In this document: piece by piece, positions 9,662-18,864 of the stretch | How the letters are laid out: each line of letters begins with the position of its first letter | Position numbering within the stretch: the stretch's first letter is position 1 | Assembly (NCBI RefSeq): GCF_014931215.1 | Contig: NZ_CP063089.1 | Location: forward strand, 806,001 to 870,000 | Source: Campylobacter sp. 2014D-0216 | GTDB taxonomy: Bacteria; Campylobacterota; Campylobacteria; Campylobacterales; Campylobacteraceae | DNA length: 64,000 bases | Direction of reading: 5' to 3' | The notes under the pieces: generated by a model | What the model saw: only the letters and a program-made list of their open reading frames with translations | The model's database searches: none | Told to the model about the DNA's origin: nothing | Position numbers and translations under genes: made by a program

Positions 9662-11077
9662 ATGAAAAAAATAACCATACTTTCTTTAGCAGTAGCAACT
9701 AGTCTTTTTAGTGCTAGTATTGATTTTAAACAAGCAGATGATAATATACAAAGAACTTTACCAGCTAGTAATCCAAATTCTATACTTTCTTACCATGATT
9801 CTATACAAAAGGTAAAAAATTCTGTGGTGAATATCTCAACTTCAAAAACCGTTCAAAGTAATTCTTTTGGTATTGATGATTTTTTTAACGATCCTTATTT
9901 CAAACAATTTTTTGGTTTTGATTTTCCACAAGCTCCAAAAAGCAAGAAAAATAAAGAAGTGGTAAGCTCGCTTGGCTCGGGCGTGATTATCTCAAATGAT
10001 GGATATATTATAACCAACAACCATGTTATCGAAGGTGCTGAAAAAATCACTGTGAATTTACCTGATTCAAGCACCGAATACAAAGCAAAATTAATCGGAG
10101 CTGATCCTAAAACAGATCTAGCTGTAATAAAGATTGAAGCTAAGAATTTACCCGCTGTTACTTTTGCTGATTCAGATAGATTGTTAGAAGGTGATGTGGT
10201 GTTTGCTTTAGGTAATCCTTTTGGCGTAGGAAGTAGTGTTACAAGTGGAATTATCTCAGCTTTGAATAAAAACAATATAGGTTTAAATCAATACGAAAAT
10301 TTCATTCAAACTGATGCTTCTATCAACCCTGGAAATTCAGGTGGAGCTTTAGTAGATAGTAGAGGAGCTTTGGTTGGGATCAACTCGGCCATACTTTCAA
10401 GAAGCGGAGGAAATAATGGTATTGGTTTTGCTATCCCTTCAAATATGGCAAAATCTATCGCACAAAAACTAATCGAACATGGAAAAATTGAAAGAGGATA
10501 TTTGGGTGTAGTCATAGGAGCTTTAACTCAAGATATCAAAAAAGCCTATACTAATCAAGAGGGAGCTTTAATCACTGAAGTACAAAAAGATTCAGCAGCT
10601 TATAATGCAGGTTTAAAAAGAGGCGATTTGATCATAAAAGTAGATAAAACCACGATTAAAAGCCCTATGGATTTAAAAAACTATATAGGAAGTATCGATC
10701 CAAAACAAGCGATAGAGTTAACTTATGAAAGAGATAATAAGATCAAAACTGCGAAATTTATGTTAAAAACCGATGAAAAGTCGCTACAATATGAAAAAGG
10801 TTATATTGATGGCTTAAAATTAGTTGAATTAAATGCTAAAAACAAAGCCCAATACCGTATACCTGAAAACATTAGTGGTATTTTAATCACCGAAGTTACG
10901 CCAAAATCAAAAGCAGAAAAAATAGGCTTTGAGCAAGGTGATATTATCATAGGTATCGATCAATATGAGGTTTCAAATTTTAAAGAATTATCAAAAGCTT
11001 TAGAGTTAAATAAAGGCAAAGAATATGTTAAAATTTGGATCAATAGAGGCGGTTTAGTTAGAGCTTTACTTTTTTAA
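9662..11077 (+). CDS. htrA: HtrA/DegP periplasmic serine protease-chaperone
   Basis: A 471-residue secreted protease. The signal peptide is residues 1-18 (MKKITILSLAVATSLFSA). The trypsin-like domain shows the catalytic histidine in TNNHVIEGA, aspartate in DPKTDLAVIKI and serine in NPGNSGGALV; two PDZ domains follow (from about residues 270 and 380). It degrades or refolds misfolded envelope proteins and in C. jejuni also cleaves host E-cadherin. I use the ATG at 9662 because the earlier ATG at 9656 sits directly on the AAAGG ribosome site. A CprRS-like two-component system follows after 12 bases, which in C. jejuni influences htrA expression. Confidence 0.96.
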   Translation: MKKITILSLAVATSLFSASIDFKQADDNIQRTLPASNPNSILSYHDSIQKVKNSVVNISTSKTVQSNSFGIDDFFNDPYFKQFFGFDFPQAPKSKKNKEVVSSLGSGVIISNDGYIITNNHVIEGAEKITVNLPDSSTEYKAKLIGADPKTDLAVIKIEAKNLPAVTFADSDRLLEGDVVFALGNPFGVGSSVTSGIISALNKNNIGLNQYENFIQTDASINPGNSGGALVDSRGALVGINSAILSRSGGNNGIGFAIPSNMAKSIAQKLIEHGKIERGYLGVVIGALTQDIKKAYTNQEGALITEVQKDSAAYNAGLKRGDLIIKVDKTTIKSPMDLKNYIGSIDPKQAIELTYERDNKIKTAKFMLKTDEKSLQYEKGYIDGLKLVELNAKNKAQYRIPENISGILITEVTPKSKAEKIGFEQGDIIIGIDQYEVSNFKELSKALELNKGKEYVKIWINRGGLVRALLF

Positions 11078-11089
11078 GAAAGGAAAAAA

Positions 11090-11764
11090 ATGACAAATAT
11101 TTTAATGATTGAAGATGATTTAGAATTGGCCGAGATTATAGCAGAGTACTTAGAGCAATTTGACATGAAAGTAGATATCGCGCATGAACCATACATCGGT
11201 CTTTCAAGACTTGCTTTAAATCCTTATGATTTAATCATTTTAGATTTAAGTTTGCCTGGTCTTGATGGACTTGAAGTGTGTGAGGAAATTCGTAAAAAAT
11301 ACGATACGCCTATTATTATTTCAAGTGCAAGACACGATATCAGCGACAAGGTTACTGCTCTTGATTTGGGTGCTGATGATTATTTGCCAAAACCATATAA
11401 TCCTCAAGAACTTCAAGCAAGGATAAAAAGTCATCTAAGAAGAATTTCAAACACCAAAACCGCCCAAGCTCAAGTTAAAAAAGATCTTGTTTATGATAAA
11501 TATAAACACACTATCACTATGAAAGATCAAGAGATTAGTTTTACTAATGCTGAATTTGACATTTTGAGTTATTTGATTAAAAAAGAAGGTGGAGTGGTAA
11601 GTCGTGAAGAACTTGTGTATAATTGTAGTTCTATTAGTGAAGATTCTAGTAATAAAAGTATAGATGTAATTATTAGTAGAATTAGACAAAAAATCGGCGA
11701 TGATCCTAAAACTCCAAAATACATTCATTCAATCAGAGGCATAGGATATAAACTAACTCAATGA
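11090..11764 (+). CDS. cprR: CprR-like OmpR-family response regulator
   Basis: A 224-residue response regulator: receiver domain with the acidic pocket MIEDDLELAE, phospho-acceptor aspartate in LIILDLSLPG (about residue 52), the switch lysine in DYLPKPY, then an OmpR/PhoB winged-helix domain from about residue 125 ending SIRGIGYKLTQ. It follows htrA by 12 bases and overlaps the kinase gene by four bases (ATGA). In C. jejuni the equivalent CprR is essential and affects envelope integrity and biofilm. The symbol rests on position next to htrA plus domain type. Confidence 0.85.
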   Translation: MTNILMIEDDLELAEIIAEYLEQFDMKVDIAHEPYIGLSRLALNPYDLIILDLSLPGLDGLEVCEEIRKKYDTPIIISSARHDISDKVTALDLGADDYLPKPYNPQELQARIKSHLRRISNTKTAQAQVKKDLVYDKYKHTITMKDQEISFTNAEFDILSYLIKKEGGVVSREELVYNCSSISEDSSNKSIDVIISRIRQKIGDDPKTPKYIHSIRGIGYKLTQ

Positions 11765-13002
11765 ATAAATCATCGATTTTTTATACCATAACCTTTGTTT
11801 TTTTACTTGCAAGTGTTAGTGTGATTTTGGCATTTTTATGGCTTATTAAATATGATCAGCAAAATTACACTAACGAACTTAATGCAAAATACTCCTTTAT
11901 AGCCAACGCAAGATTATTGTATTTTAATCATGTGATTAGTGAGAAGGAATTTTATGAGCAAACTAAAAATTACAAGATGATTGAATTAACCGCACCCTCT
12001 TCTATAAGAAAAATCATCTACAAGGCTGAAACCATAGCACGTGCTCAAACTAGCACAGGTGTGGTTGAAATCATTACTTTAGAAGATAATGTGTATTTAA
12101 AAATCATCTTTGATGGCAAGCTTTATTTGTATAAAGATTTAGAATATCAAGGTTACCGTTACTTTGTAATCAAGCTTATTGCATGTATTGTGGTGATGGT
12201 TTTATTGGTATTATATATTTTTATCATTAGAAAATTAAAACCATTAAGAGCTTTAAAAAGACAAATTGATAAATTTGGAGAAAATAAACTAGATGAAATT
12301 CAAAATGTCAGCAAAGGCAACGATGAAATTTCACAGGTTGCAACAGCCTTTTATGAGTCTATTTTGCGAATTCAAAAGCTTAATACTTCAAGACAATTTT
12401 TTCTAAGAAATATCATGCATGAGTTAAAAACTCCTATTACCAAAGGATTGATCACTTTAGAAATGCTTGAAAATAGCAAATATAAAGAAAGACTCATAGG
12501 TGCTTTTAATCGTTTAGAAATTTTAATCAACGAATTTGCTGCTATTGAACAAATTACTTCGGGTGCGGGTTTGATTAATTTAAAAAAATACAATATCTTA
12601 GATCTTTTAGATGAAGCAAAAGATATTGCCATGAGTGATGATGAAAAAGTAAAAATTAGCATCAAAGAAAGTTTTAGTGTTAATGTGGATTTTAAATTAT
12701 TCACCACTGCGATGAAAAATATGATCGATAATGCGACAAAATACTCTGATGAAAATTGTGTTACCATAGAAATAACCAAAGAATACCTTTGCTTTAAAAA
12801 CAAAGGAAAAGCCTTGGATAAAGACTTAAAACACTATACTCAAGCCTTTACTCAAGGAAAGAAAAATAAAGATAGTTTTGGACTTGGACTATACATCGTT
12901 AAAACTATTTTAGATTCTCATAAACTTACGCTTCATTATGAATACAAAGATGGCGTAAATTATTTTTATTTTAATCATATAGAAAATATAATTTTAAACT
13001 AG
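11761..13002 (+). CDS. cprS: CprS-like sensor histidine kinase
   Basis: A 413-residue membrane kinase: transmembrane segments near residues 9-29 and 137-158 flank a periplasmic sensor domain, followed by a HAMP-like linker, the H-box in NIMHELKTPITKG (phospho-acceptor histidine about residue 221), N-box NMIDNATKYS, a reduced G1 region and the G2-like SFGLGLYIVK. The cognate regulator is encoded immediately upstream with overlapping codons. Likely senses envelope stress, since the pair sits behind htrA. Confidence 0.85.
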   Translation: MNKSSIFYTITFVFLLASVSVILAFLWLIKYDQQNYTNELNAKYSFIANARLLYFNHVISEKEFYEQTKNYKMIELTAPSSIRKIIYKAETIARAQTSTGVVEIITLEDNVYLKIIFDGKLYLYKDLEYQGYRYFVIKLIACIVVMVLLVLYIFIIRKLKPLRALKRQIDKFGENKLDEIQNVSKGNDEISQVATAFYESILRIQKLNTSRQFFLRNIMHELKTPITKGLITLEMLENSKYKERLIGAFNRLEILINEFAAIEQITSGAGLINLKKYNILDLLDEAKDIAMSDDEKVKISIKESFSVNVDFKLFTTAMKNMIDNATKYSDENCVTIEITKEYLCFKNKGKALDKDLKHYTQAFTQGKKNKDSFGLGLYIVKTILDSHKLTLHYEYKDGVNYFYFNHIENIILN

Positions 13003-13009
13003 GATTTCC

Positions 13010-15037
13010 ATGCCCTTATCACGTTTAAATGAAGAACAATACAAAGCTGCTAGTGCCCCTTTTGGACATAATCTAATCATAGCAAGTGCAGGCACAGGCA
13101 AAACTTCTACTATTGTTGCAAGAATAGCATTCTTGCTTCAAAATGACATAAAGCCTGAAAAAATCATGCTATTAACCTTTACTAACAAAGCAAGCAAAGA
13201 AATGATTGAAAGACTTGGGAGGTATTTTGACAAAAGCATTACTTCAAAAATTACCGCAGGAACTTTTCATAGCACCGCCTATACTTTGCTTAAAGAATTA
13301 AACCATGATATCATTTTAAAACCAGCAAGTGAGCTTAAAATTCTTTTGCGTTCTATTTTTGAAAAACGCACTTTTCATCATTTAAGCGACACTAAGCCTT
13401 ATATGCCAAGTTATTTATATGATGTGTATTCTTTATTTCAAAATACCAATGCAAATTTAGATGAATTTTACAACTGGTTTTGTCAAAACTATGATGAACA
13501 AGCTGTTTATGCTGAAATTTATGAAGATATTTTAAAAGAATATGAAGAAGAAAAAGCACGTTTTAACTATGTGGATTTTAATGATTTATTGATTAAACTA
13601 AAACACGTTTTATCTTCACATCATTTCGAATTTGATGAAATTTTAGTAGATGAATATCAAGACACTAATACCTTGCAAGGTTCACTTATTGACGCGTTTA
13701 ATAGTAAAAGTTTATTTTGTGTGGGGGATTATGATCAAAGCATTTATGCTTTTAATGGAGCAGATATTTCCATTATAGGAAGTTTTAAAGATAGATTTGT
13801 GGATGCAAATATTTTTACTTTAAATAAAAACTATCGCTCTAGTAAAAATATTCTTGCACTAGCTAATAAAGTCATCTTAAATAATGAAAGACTATATCCT
13901 AAAGAATTAATCGTAACAAGAGAAGGAGACTTTAAAGCACCAAGTTTACTAACATTTAACGAATTATTTGATCAATACTCCACCATCGCAAAGCTAATTC
14001 TACAAAGTGGAGTTAATTTAGATGAAATCGCTGTTATTTTTAGAAATAACTCAAGTGCTGATGGTATAGAAGTAGCCTTAAGAGAACTTGGCATAGCTAG
14101 TAAAAGAAAAGGCGGTGGGAGTTTTTTTGAAAGTTTAGAAGTGAAGAATTTTTGCTCCATGCTTGCGATCGTGCTTAATCCAAAAGACATCATGGCTTTT
14201 ATCCATTTACTTGAATATACCAAAGGAGTTGGAGGGGTTTTAGCTAAAGATATTTTTGATGCTTTGTTAAAACTAGGACATTCTAGTTTAATTAAAGGAT
14301 TTTTAAATCCTGACACTAGTGTAAGTTTAAAAAAATACAAAAAACAAAGTTATCAATTGGGTTTATTCGATGATATTGAAGAGTTAGCTTCTCCATCAAG
14401 ATTTAATTTAGAAAGTGAGTTTAACACCCACCCTATTTTAAGCCTGCCTAAGATCAATGAATTTTGCGCAAAAAATCTTGAAAAAATTTATCTTTTTATA
14501 AAAAAAGCTAGTGAATGTAAGGTTTCAAGCCAGCTTGTAAATTTGATTTTAGAAAATGATTATTTTAAAGAAATTTGTGATATTTTAGCAACCAAGAGAG
14601 CGACTAATAAAAATTCTAATGTTGATTTAAATAAAAAAAGTGAAATTTTAGAAAAAATCAATGCAAAAATGTTTGTATTAAAAGAATTGGCTAAAAATTA
14701 TAGTGATAATTACAAATACTATAACTTTCTCACCCTTGGTGCTAGTGAAATGAGTAGTGGAAGCGGGGTTAATCTTTTAAGTATTCATGCTAGCAAGGGG
14801 CTTGAATTTGAGCTTGTGTTTGTTATAGATCTTGCGCAAGGAAGATTTCCTAACCAAAAACTCATGAGCATGGGTGGAAGCTTAGAAGAAGAACGAAGAC
14901 TTTTTTATGTTGCGGTTACTAGAGCTAAAGATACTTTATACTTAAGCTATGCAAAATACGATAAGATAAAAAAAAGCAATTATCAGCCTTCATGTTTTCT
15001 AATCGAAGCAGGTATGTGTAAAGAAGAAAAAAAATAA
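13010..15037 (+). CDS. UvrD/Rep-family ATP-dependent DNA helicase
   Basis: A 675-residue superfamily 1A helicase. It has the Q-motif LNEEQYKAA, Walker A ASAGTGKTST (about residues 25-34), motif Ia LLTFTNKAS, Walker B ILVDEYQDTN, motif III GDYDQSIYAF, motif IV NKNYRSS, motif V SIHASKGLEFELVFV and motif VI YVAVTRAKDTLYL. It unwinds DNA 3' to 5' during repair or replication restart. It is close to Rep/PcrA but I cannot separate these from sequence alone. It begins seven bases after the cprS stop, so it may share that transcript. Confidence 0.9.
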   Translation: MPLSRLNEEQYKAASAPFGHNLIIASAGTGKTSTIVARIAFLLQNDIKPEKIMLLTFTNKASKEMIERLGRYFDKSITSKITAGTFHSTAYTLLKELNHDIILKPASELKILLRSIFEKRTFHHLSDTKPYMPSYLYDVYSLFQNTNANLDEFYNWFCQNYDEQAVYAEIYEDILKEYEEEKARFNYVDFNDLLIKLKHVLSSHHFEFDEILVDEYQDTNTLQGSLIDAFNSKSLFCVGDYDQSIYAFNGADISIIGSFKDRFVDANIFTLNKNYRSSKNILALANKVILNNERLYPKELIVTREGDFKAPSLLTFNELFDQYSTIAKLILQSGVNLDEIAVIFRNNSSADGIEVALRELGIASKRKGGGSFFESLEVKNFCSMLAIVLNPKDIMAFIHLLEYTKGVGGVLAKDIFDALLKLGHSSLIKGFLNPDTSVSLKKYKKQSYQLGLFDDIEELASPSRFNLESEFNTHPILSLPKINEFCAKNLEKIYLFIKKASECKVSSQLVNLILENDYFKEICDILATKRATNKNSNVDLNKKSEILEKINAKMFVLKELAKNYSDNYKYYNFLTLGASEMSSGSGVNLLSIHASKGLEFELVFVIDLAQGRFPNQKLMSMGGSLEEERRLFYVAVTRAKDTLYLSYAKYDKIKKSNYQPSCFLIEAGMCKEEKK

Positions 15038-15053
15038 GACTTTATTAATCTTT

Positions 15054-15073
15054 TTATATTATGATTAATATAA
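15054..15073. promoter_or_regulatory. Perfect palindrome in the tpx promoter region, possible PerR/Fur-type operator
   Basis: Eight-base arms TTATATTA and TAATATAA flank a TGAT core, 20 bases upstream of the tpx start. AT-rich near-palindromes of this length are typical of PerR/Fur-family operators, and tpx is a peroxide-defence gene. The same bases also supply -10-like sequence. The regulator is an inference. Confidence 0.4.
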
Positions 15074-15092
15074 ATCATTTAAGGAGAAAAAA

Positions 15093-15617
15093 ATGAATAG
15101 CGTATTATTCAAAGGAAATAAAGTAAGTTTAAAAGGAAATAATGTTCAAGTTGGAGATATGGCACCAAACATTACTCTAAAAGCCAAAGATCTTTCAGGT
15201 GTTGAAATCGCTCCAAAAGGTAAAACTCAAATTATTATCAGCGTACCAAGCCTTGATACTCCAGTATGTGCTACTGAAGCTAGAGAATTTAATAAAAAAG
15301 CAGCAGCAAGTGGCGCTGAAGTAATCGTAGTAAGTATGGATTTGCCATTTGCTATGGGTCGTTTTTGTTCAACCGAAGGTATTGATAATCTAACCGTTGC
15401 AAGTGATTTTGTTTCTAAAGAATTTGGTGAAAAATACGGTGTTTTAATGGCAGATGGTCCGCTTGAGGGAATTCTAGCTAGAGCTGTATTTGTGGTAAAA
15501 GATGGTGTGGTTGTATATAAAGAACTTGTAAATGAAGTTACTGAATTACCAAATATGCAAGCTTTAGAAAACTTTTTTAACCAAAGTTGTGGATGCGGCG
15601 GTTGTGGTTGCCACTAA
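15093..15617 (+). CDS. tpx: Thiol peroxidase (Tpx)
   Basis: A 174-residue atypical 2-Cys peroxiredoxin that reduces hydroperoxides using thioredoxin. The start MNSVLFKGNKVSLKGN is characteristic; the peroxidatic cysteine is in SLDTPVCATEAREF (about residue 61) and the resolving cysteine in MGRFCSTEG (about residue 94). Unusually, the C-terminus ends in a cysteine-rich tail SCGCGGCGCH, not part of the catalytic fold and possibly metal-binding. AAGGAG lies eight bases upstream. Monocistronic, closed by a hairpin at 15621-15646. Confidence 0.95.
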   Translation: MNSVLFKGNKVSLKGNNVQVGDMAPNITLKAKDLSGVEIAPKGKTQIIISVPSLDTPVCATEAREFNKKAAASGAEVIVVSMDLPFAMGRFCSTEGIDNLTVASDFVSKEFGEKYGVLMADGPLEGILARAVFVVKDGVVVYKELVNEVTELPNMQALENFFNQSCGCGGCGCH

Positions 15618-15620
15618 AAT

Positions 15621-15646
15621 TTAAAAGCCTGTAAAAAGGCTTTTAA
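15621..15646. terminator. Hairpin terminator between convergent tpx and msrA
   Basis: A ten-base perfect stem (arms 15621-15630 and 15637-15646, core AAAAGCCT/AGGCTTTT) with a six-base loop lies between the convergent stops of tpx and msrA. AT-rich flanks give short U-tracts both ways, so it probably serves both genes. Confidence 0.75.
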
Positions 15647-15670
15647 AACTACTTATAAAATCATTTATTT

Positions 15671-16195
15671 TTATATGCAAGTTTTTATTTTTTTAATTTT
15701 AGGTTCAATGACAAATCGACAATAAGCCTGATCAGGATTGTTTTTAAAATATTTTTGATGATAATCTTCACCTTTGTAGTATTTTTTTGCTTTCAAAACC
15801 TGTGTCGCTAAGGTTTTTTCATAATTTTGTTGTGCTTTTTGCAAAAAATCACTAATGATTTTTAACTGTGTTTCATCTTGGTAAAAGATGACTGAACGAT
15901 ACTGAATTCCCTCATCCGCTCCTTGTTTATCAATACTTGTAGGATCATGCATTTTTAGAAAAACTTCTAAAATTTTTTCTAGTGTAATTTCTTTTTGATC
16001 ATATACTATTTTAGTGATTTCTATATTTCCATCGCCATTTACTACACTTTCATAGCTTGGGTTTGGCTTGCCACCCATATAACCTACTTCTGTATACACT
16101 ACACCCTTAATCTCATCAAATACAGCTTGCGTACACCAAAAACAACCCGCACCTAAAATGATTTCACTATGCAAAATACCACCTTTATTTCTCAT
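15671..16195 (-). CDS. msrA: Peptide methionine sulfoxide reductase A
   Basis: Reduces methionine-S-sulfoxide in oxidised proteins. The catalytic motif GCFWC (cysteine about residue 18) is intact, followed by GYMGG and EDYHQKY of the MsrA fold. The frame of 174 residues begins at an ATG overlapping the hypA end; a TTG seven codons in (16174) is better placed after AAAGGTGG and would start just before SEIILGAGCFWC. The true start is therefore uncertain. It is the last gene of the hyp transcript, an odd attachment of an oxidative repair enzyme to hydrogenase maturation. Confidence 0.93.
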   Translation of the reverse strand: MRNKGGILHSEIILGAGCFWCTQAVFDEIKGVVYTEVGYMGGKPNPSYESVVNGDGNIEITKIVYDQKEITLEKILEVFLKMHDPTSIDKQGADEGIQYRSVIFYQDETQLKIISDFLQKAQQNYEKTLATQVLKAKKYYKGEDYHQKYFKNNPDQAYCRFVIEPKIKKIKTCI

Positions 16196-16532
16196 CTTCT
16201 TTTAACACAAGTTGCATAAGATAAAGCTCCTCCCCATCGATAATTTTTAAATTCTTATCTTCGCATTTTGGACACCAAAAGATATTATTTTCAAGCACCC
16301 CGCTAAAATGACACTTTTGACACTCCACTACCACCTCTTGAAGATGCATGATAAATTTGGCATTTTTGCACAAGGGGCTATTTTCCCTAAATGTCTCAAA
16401 GCTTCTTTGTAAAAGCGCAGCCTCAACACCGCTTAAGCGCCCTATTTTTACATGTACTTCTTCGACTATTTTGCCCTGGGCATATTCTTCACAAAGTTCT
16501 AGTAAAGATTCTGTAATACTTAACTCATGCAT
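16185..16532 (-). CDS. hypA: Hydrogenase nickel-insertion protein HypA
   Basis: A 115-residue nickel metallochaperone that works with HypB to load nickel into the NiFe-hydrogenase large subunit, and in some relatives urease. The N-terminus MHEL carries the nickel-binding histidine 2, which fixes the start at 16532 rather than a TTG two codons earlier. The structural zinc site is two CXXC pairs, CQKCH and CPKC (about residues 73-95). One-base overlap with hypE upstream. Confidence 0.96.
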   Translation of the reverse strand: MHELSITESLLELCEEYAQGKIVEEVHVKIGRLSGVEAALLQRSFETFRENSPLCKNAKFIMHLQEVVVECQKCHFSGVLENNIFWCPKCEDKNLKIIDGEELYLMQLVLKEDEK

Positions 16533-17503
16533 TAGCAAATTCTTGGTAAAAGTTCACCTTTTGGAGCTTCTAAAACACGCTTTGCTCCATAGGCATTTTC
16601 TAAAATCACCCTTGCCTTTTCATTGGCTGTGATTTTACCTATAATAGCTGCATTAGCATTAAACTTTTTTAAGATTTCTAATGCTTTTTGTTCATCTTTT
16701 TGCTCTACACATAATATAAAGGTTCCTTCATTAGCAAGTTCATAAGGCTCATATCCAAAAAGCTCGCAAACTCCTAAAACTTCATTGCAAACTGGAATTT
16801 TTTCTTCATATGCCATAAGTTCTAAATTGCTCAACTTAGCCCATTCATTTAACACCGCACTAAGTCCACCACGCGTTGCATCACGCATTGCTTTGATTTT
16901 TATATCAGCTTCTAAAAGCGCTAAAACTTCTTCTTTTAAGCATTTACAATCACTGTCAATATTTGCTTCTAGATTATTTCTTTCAACTAAAACCGCACAT
17001 CCATGTGCTCCTATATCTCTAGAAACTAATATACTACAACCACTTTTTATGTCTTTGGTGTTGATTTTTTGTATGTTTTTTCCTATGCAAGAAGTGTTGA
17101 TGTATATCGCATCACCTTTATTTTTAGGAACGACTTTAGTATCTCCGCAAACTAATTTCACCCCTGCTTTATCACATTCTTCTTTTATGGATTTGAGTAT
17201 GATTTTTAACTTTTCTATCTCAAAACCCTCTTCTAAAATCAAAGCTAATGATAAATACAAAGGTTTTGCTCCCACCATCAATACATCATTTACACTACCA
17301 CAAACTGCAAGTTTTCCTATGTTTACATTTTTTAAAAAAATAGGATTTAACACAAAAGAATCTGTGCTAAAAGCCAAATCATCTAAAATAGCCGCATCGT
17401 TTGCTTCATTTAAAACATCATTTTTAAAAATAGAAAAAATTTCGCCGATTAAGGCATTCATTTCTTCACCACCACCACCATGGGCTAAAGTAATTTGCTT
17501 CAT
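16532..17503 (-). CDS. hypE: Hydrogenase maturation protein HypE
   Basis: A 323-residue AIR-synthase-like protein that dehydrates the carbamoyl group delivered by HypF to make the cyanide ligands of the NiFe site. Start is MKQITLAHGGGGEEM; a longer frame reaches into hypD but adds 13 unconserved residues. The protein ends in PRIC, the C-terminal cysteine that carries the thiocarbamate/thiocyanate. ATP-binding residues lie in the glycine-rich N-terminus and GDTKVVPK. It lies one base after hypD and overlaps hypA. Confidence 0.96.
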   Translation of the reverse strand: MKQITLAHGGGGEEMNALIGEIFSIFKNDVLNEANDAAILDDLAFSTDSFVLNPIFLKNVNIGKLAVCGSVNDVLMVGAKPLYLSLALILEEGFEIEKLKIILKSIKEECDKAGVKLVCGDTKVVPKNKGDAIYINTSCIGKNIQKINTKDIKSGCSILVSRDIGAHGCAVLVERNNLEANIDSDCKCLKEEVLALLEADIKIKAMRDATRGGLSAVLNEWAKLSNLELMAYEEKIPVCNEVLGVCELFGYEPYELANEGTFILCVEQKDEQKALEILKKFNANAAIIGKITANEKARVILENAYGAKRVLEAPKGELLPRIC

Positions 17504-17504
17504 T

Positions 17505-18596
17505 TTAAACCTTATCTTGATAGTATTTATAATAAGCCGCACAAGCTCCTTCGCTAGATACCATGCAACTTCCTATGGGATTTTTAGGGGTGCAAGCTTT
17601 TGCAAATACTTTGCAATCATAAGGCTTGGCTAAACCTCTTAAAATTTGACCACAAATACATGCTTTGCTTTCATCTTTGCTATTTACCTCACAATCAAAT
17701 ACCTTACTAGCATCTAAATGCGCAAATTCATCTTTTAAACAAAGCCCACCATTTGCAATCACTCCAAGACCTCTAAATTCAAAATCACAAGCTTGAAAGT
17801 ATTTCTCTACTAAAGTTTTGGCTTTTATATTACCCTCTTTGCTAACTACTCTATAGTATTCATTGTAAACTTCAAAAGTATTAGCATTCATTTGTTCTAC
17901 TATATTCAATACGCTAAGCATAATATCAACTGGTTCAAATCCACTTACAGCTATAGGTGTTTGGTATTTTTTAGCAATAGGCTCATAAATATTTGTTCCT
18001 GTGATAACGCTAACATGAGAAGGTCCTAAAAATGCATCGATTTTTACATTTTCATCTTGCATGATAGCTTCTACTGCGGGTGGAACTAGCACATGGTTGA
18101 TATGAAAAAATAAATTTTTTAAATTTAAAGCTATGCTTTTTTTTAAGATTACTCCGCTCATAGGTGTGGTTGTCTCAAAACCTATGGCAAAAAATATCAC
18201 ATTTTTTTCAGGATTTTTTAAAGCAATATCTACAACATCTAAAGGGGTGTAAAGTGCTCTAATATCTGCTCCTTTGGCTCTAAGATCGATTAAACTCTCA
18301 TGGCTTCCTGGTACTTTTAACATATCACCTAAGACGCAAAAAATAGTACTAGGCATACTTGCAAGCTTTAAAGCTACATCTATGCGTTCTCTTGGCATGA
18401 CACACACAGGGCAACCTGGTCCATGTATAAAATTGATTGCTTTAGGTAGCAAATCAATCAAACCAAATTTCATAATACTATGTGTATGCCCTCCACAAAT
18501 CTCCATAATATTAATAGGCTTGGTAATCTTAGAAGCGATAAGCTCTTTTAGGGCTAAAATCCTTTCTTTATCTCTAAAATCATTAATTAAATCCAT
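17505..18596 (-). CDS. hypD: Hydrogenase maturation protein HypD
   Basis: A 363-residue iron-sulfur scaffold protein that with HypC assembles the Fe(CN)2CO unit. Conserved motifs are MEICGGHTHSI (about residue 32), GPGCPVCVMP (about residues 59-68) and the C-terminal cysteine cluster with CICGQIL and CTPKNPIGSCMVSSEG that holds the 4Fe-4S cluster and redox thiols. The start overlaps the end of hypC by 14 bases. Confidence 0.96.
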   Translation of the reverse strand: MDLINDFRDKERILALKELIASKITKPINIMEICGGHTHSIMKFGLIDLLPKAINFIHGPGCPVCVMPRERIDVALKLASMPSTIFCVLGDMLKVPGSHESLIDLRAKGADIRALYTPLDVVDIALKNPEKNVIFFAIGFETTTPMSGVILKKSIALNLKNLFFHINHVLVPPAVEAIMQDENVKIDAFLGPSHVSVITGTNIYEPIAKKYQTPIAVSGFEPVDIMLSVLNIVEQMNANTFEVYNEYYRVVSKEGNIKAKTLVEKYFQACDFEFRGLGVIANGGLCLKDEFAHLDASKVFDCEVNSKDESKACICGQILRGLAKPYDCKVFAKACTPKNPIGSCMVSSEGACAAYYKYYQDKV

Positions 18597-18864
18597 GTTT
18601 TAATCCCATATCGCCTTCATTTTCATCGATTTGTCCATTTTGCATTTTTTCTGCTATATCTGTATAAATTTTTAAACTTTCTTGTGCAGCTTGCGTATCA
18701 ATTTTTTCCATAGCAAAACCTACATGTATTAGCACATAATCACCTACTTTTAAAGGTTCGCTTATCAAATCCAAACTTACTCTTCTTTTAACTCCTAAGG
18801 TCTCGACTATAGCTGAATTTAATTCATCGATTTCTAAAATTTTAGAAGGTATTGAAAGGCACAT
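18583..18864 (-). CDS. hypC: Hydrogenase maturation chaperone HypC
   Basis: A 93-residue HupF/HypC chaperone that carries iron with HypD and escorts the large-subunit precursor. The start is fixed at 18864 because the conserved MCLSIPSKI puts the essential cysteine at position 2. The second signature, GDYVLIHVGFAMEKID, is present. One-base overlap with hypB (TAATG). Confidence 0.95.
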   Translation of the reverse strand: MCLSIPSKILEIDELNSAIVETLGVKRRVSLDLISEPLKVGDYVLIHVGFAMEKIDTQAAQESLKIYTDIAEKMQNGQIDENEGDMGLKHGFN

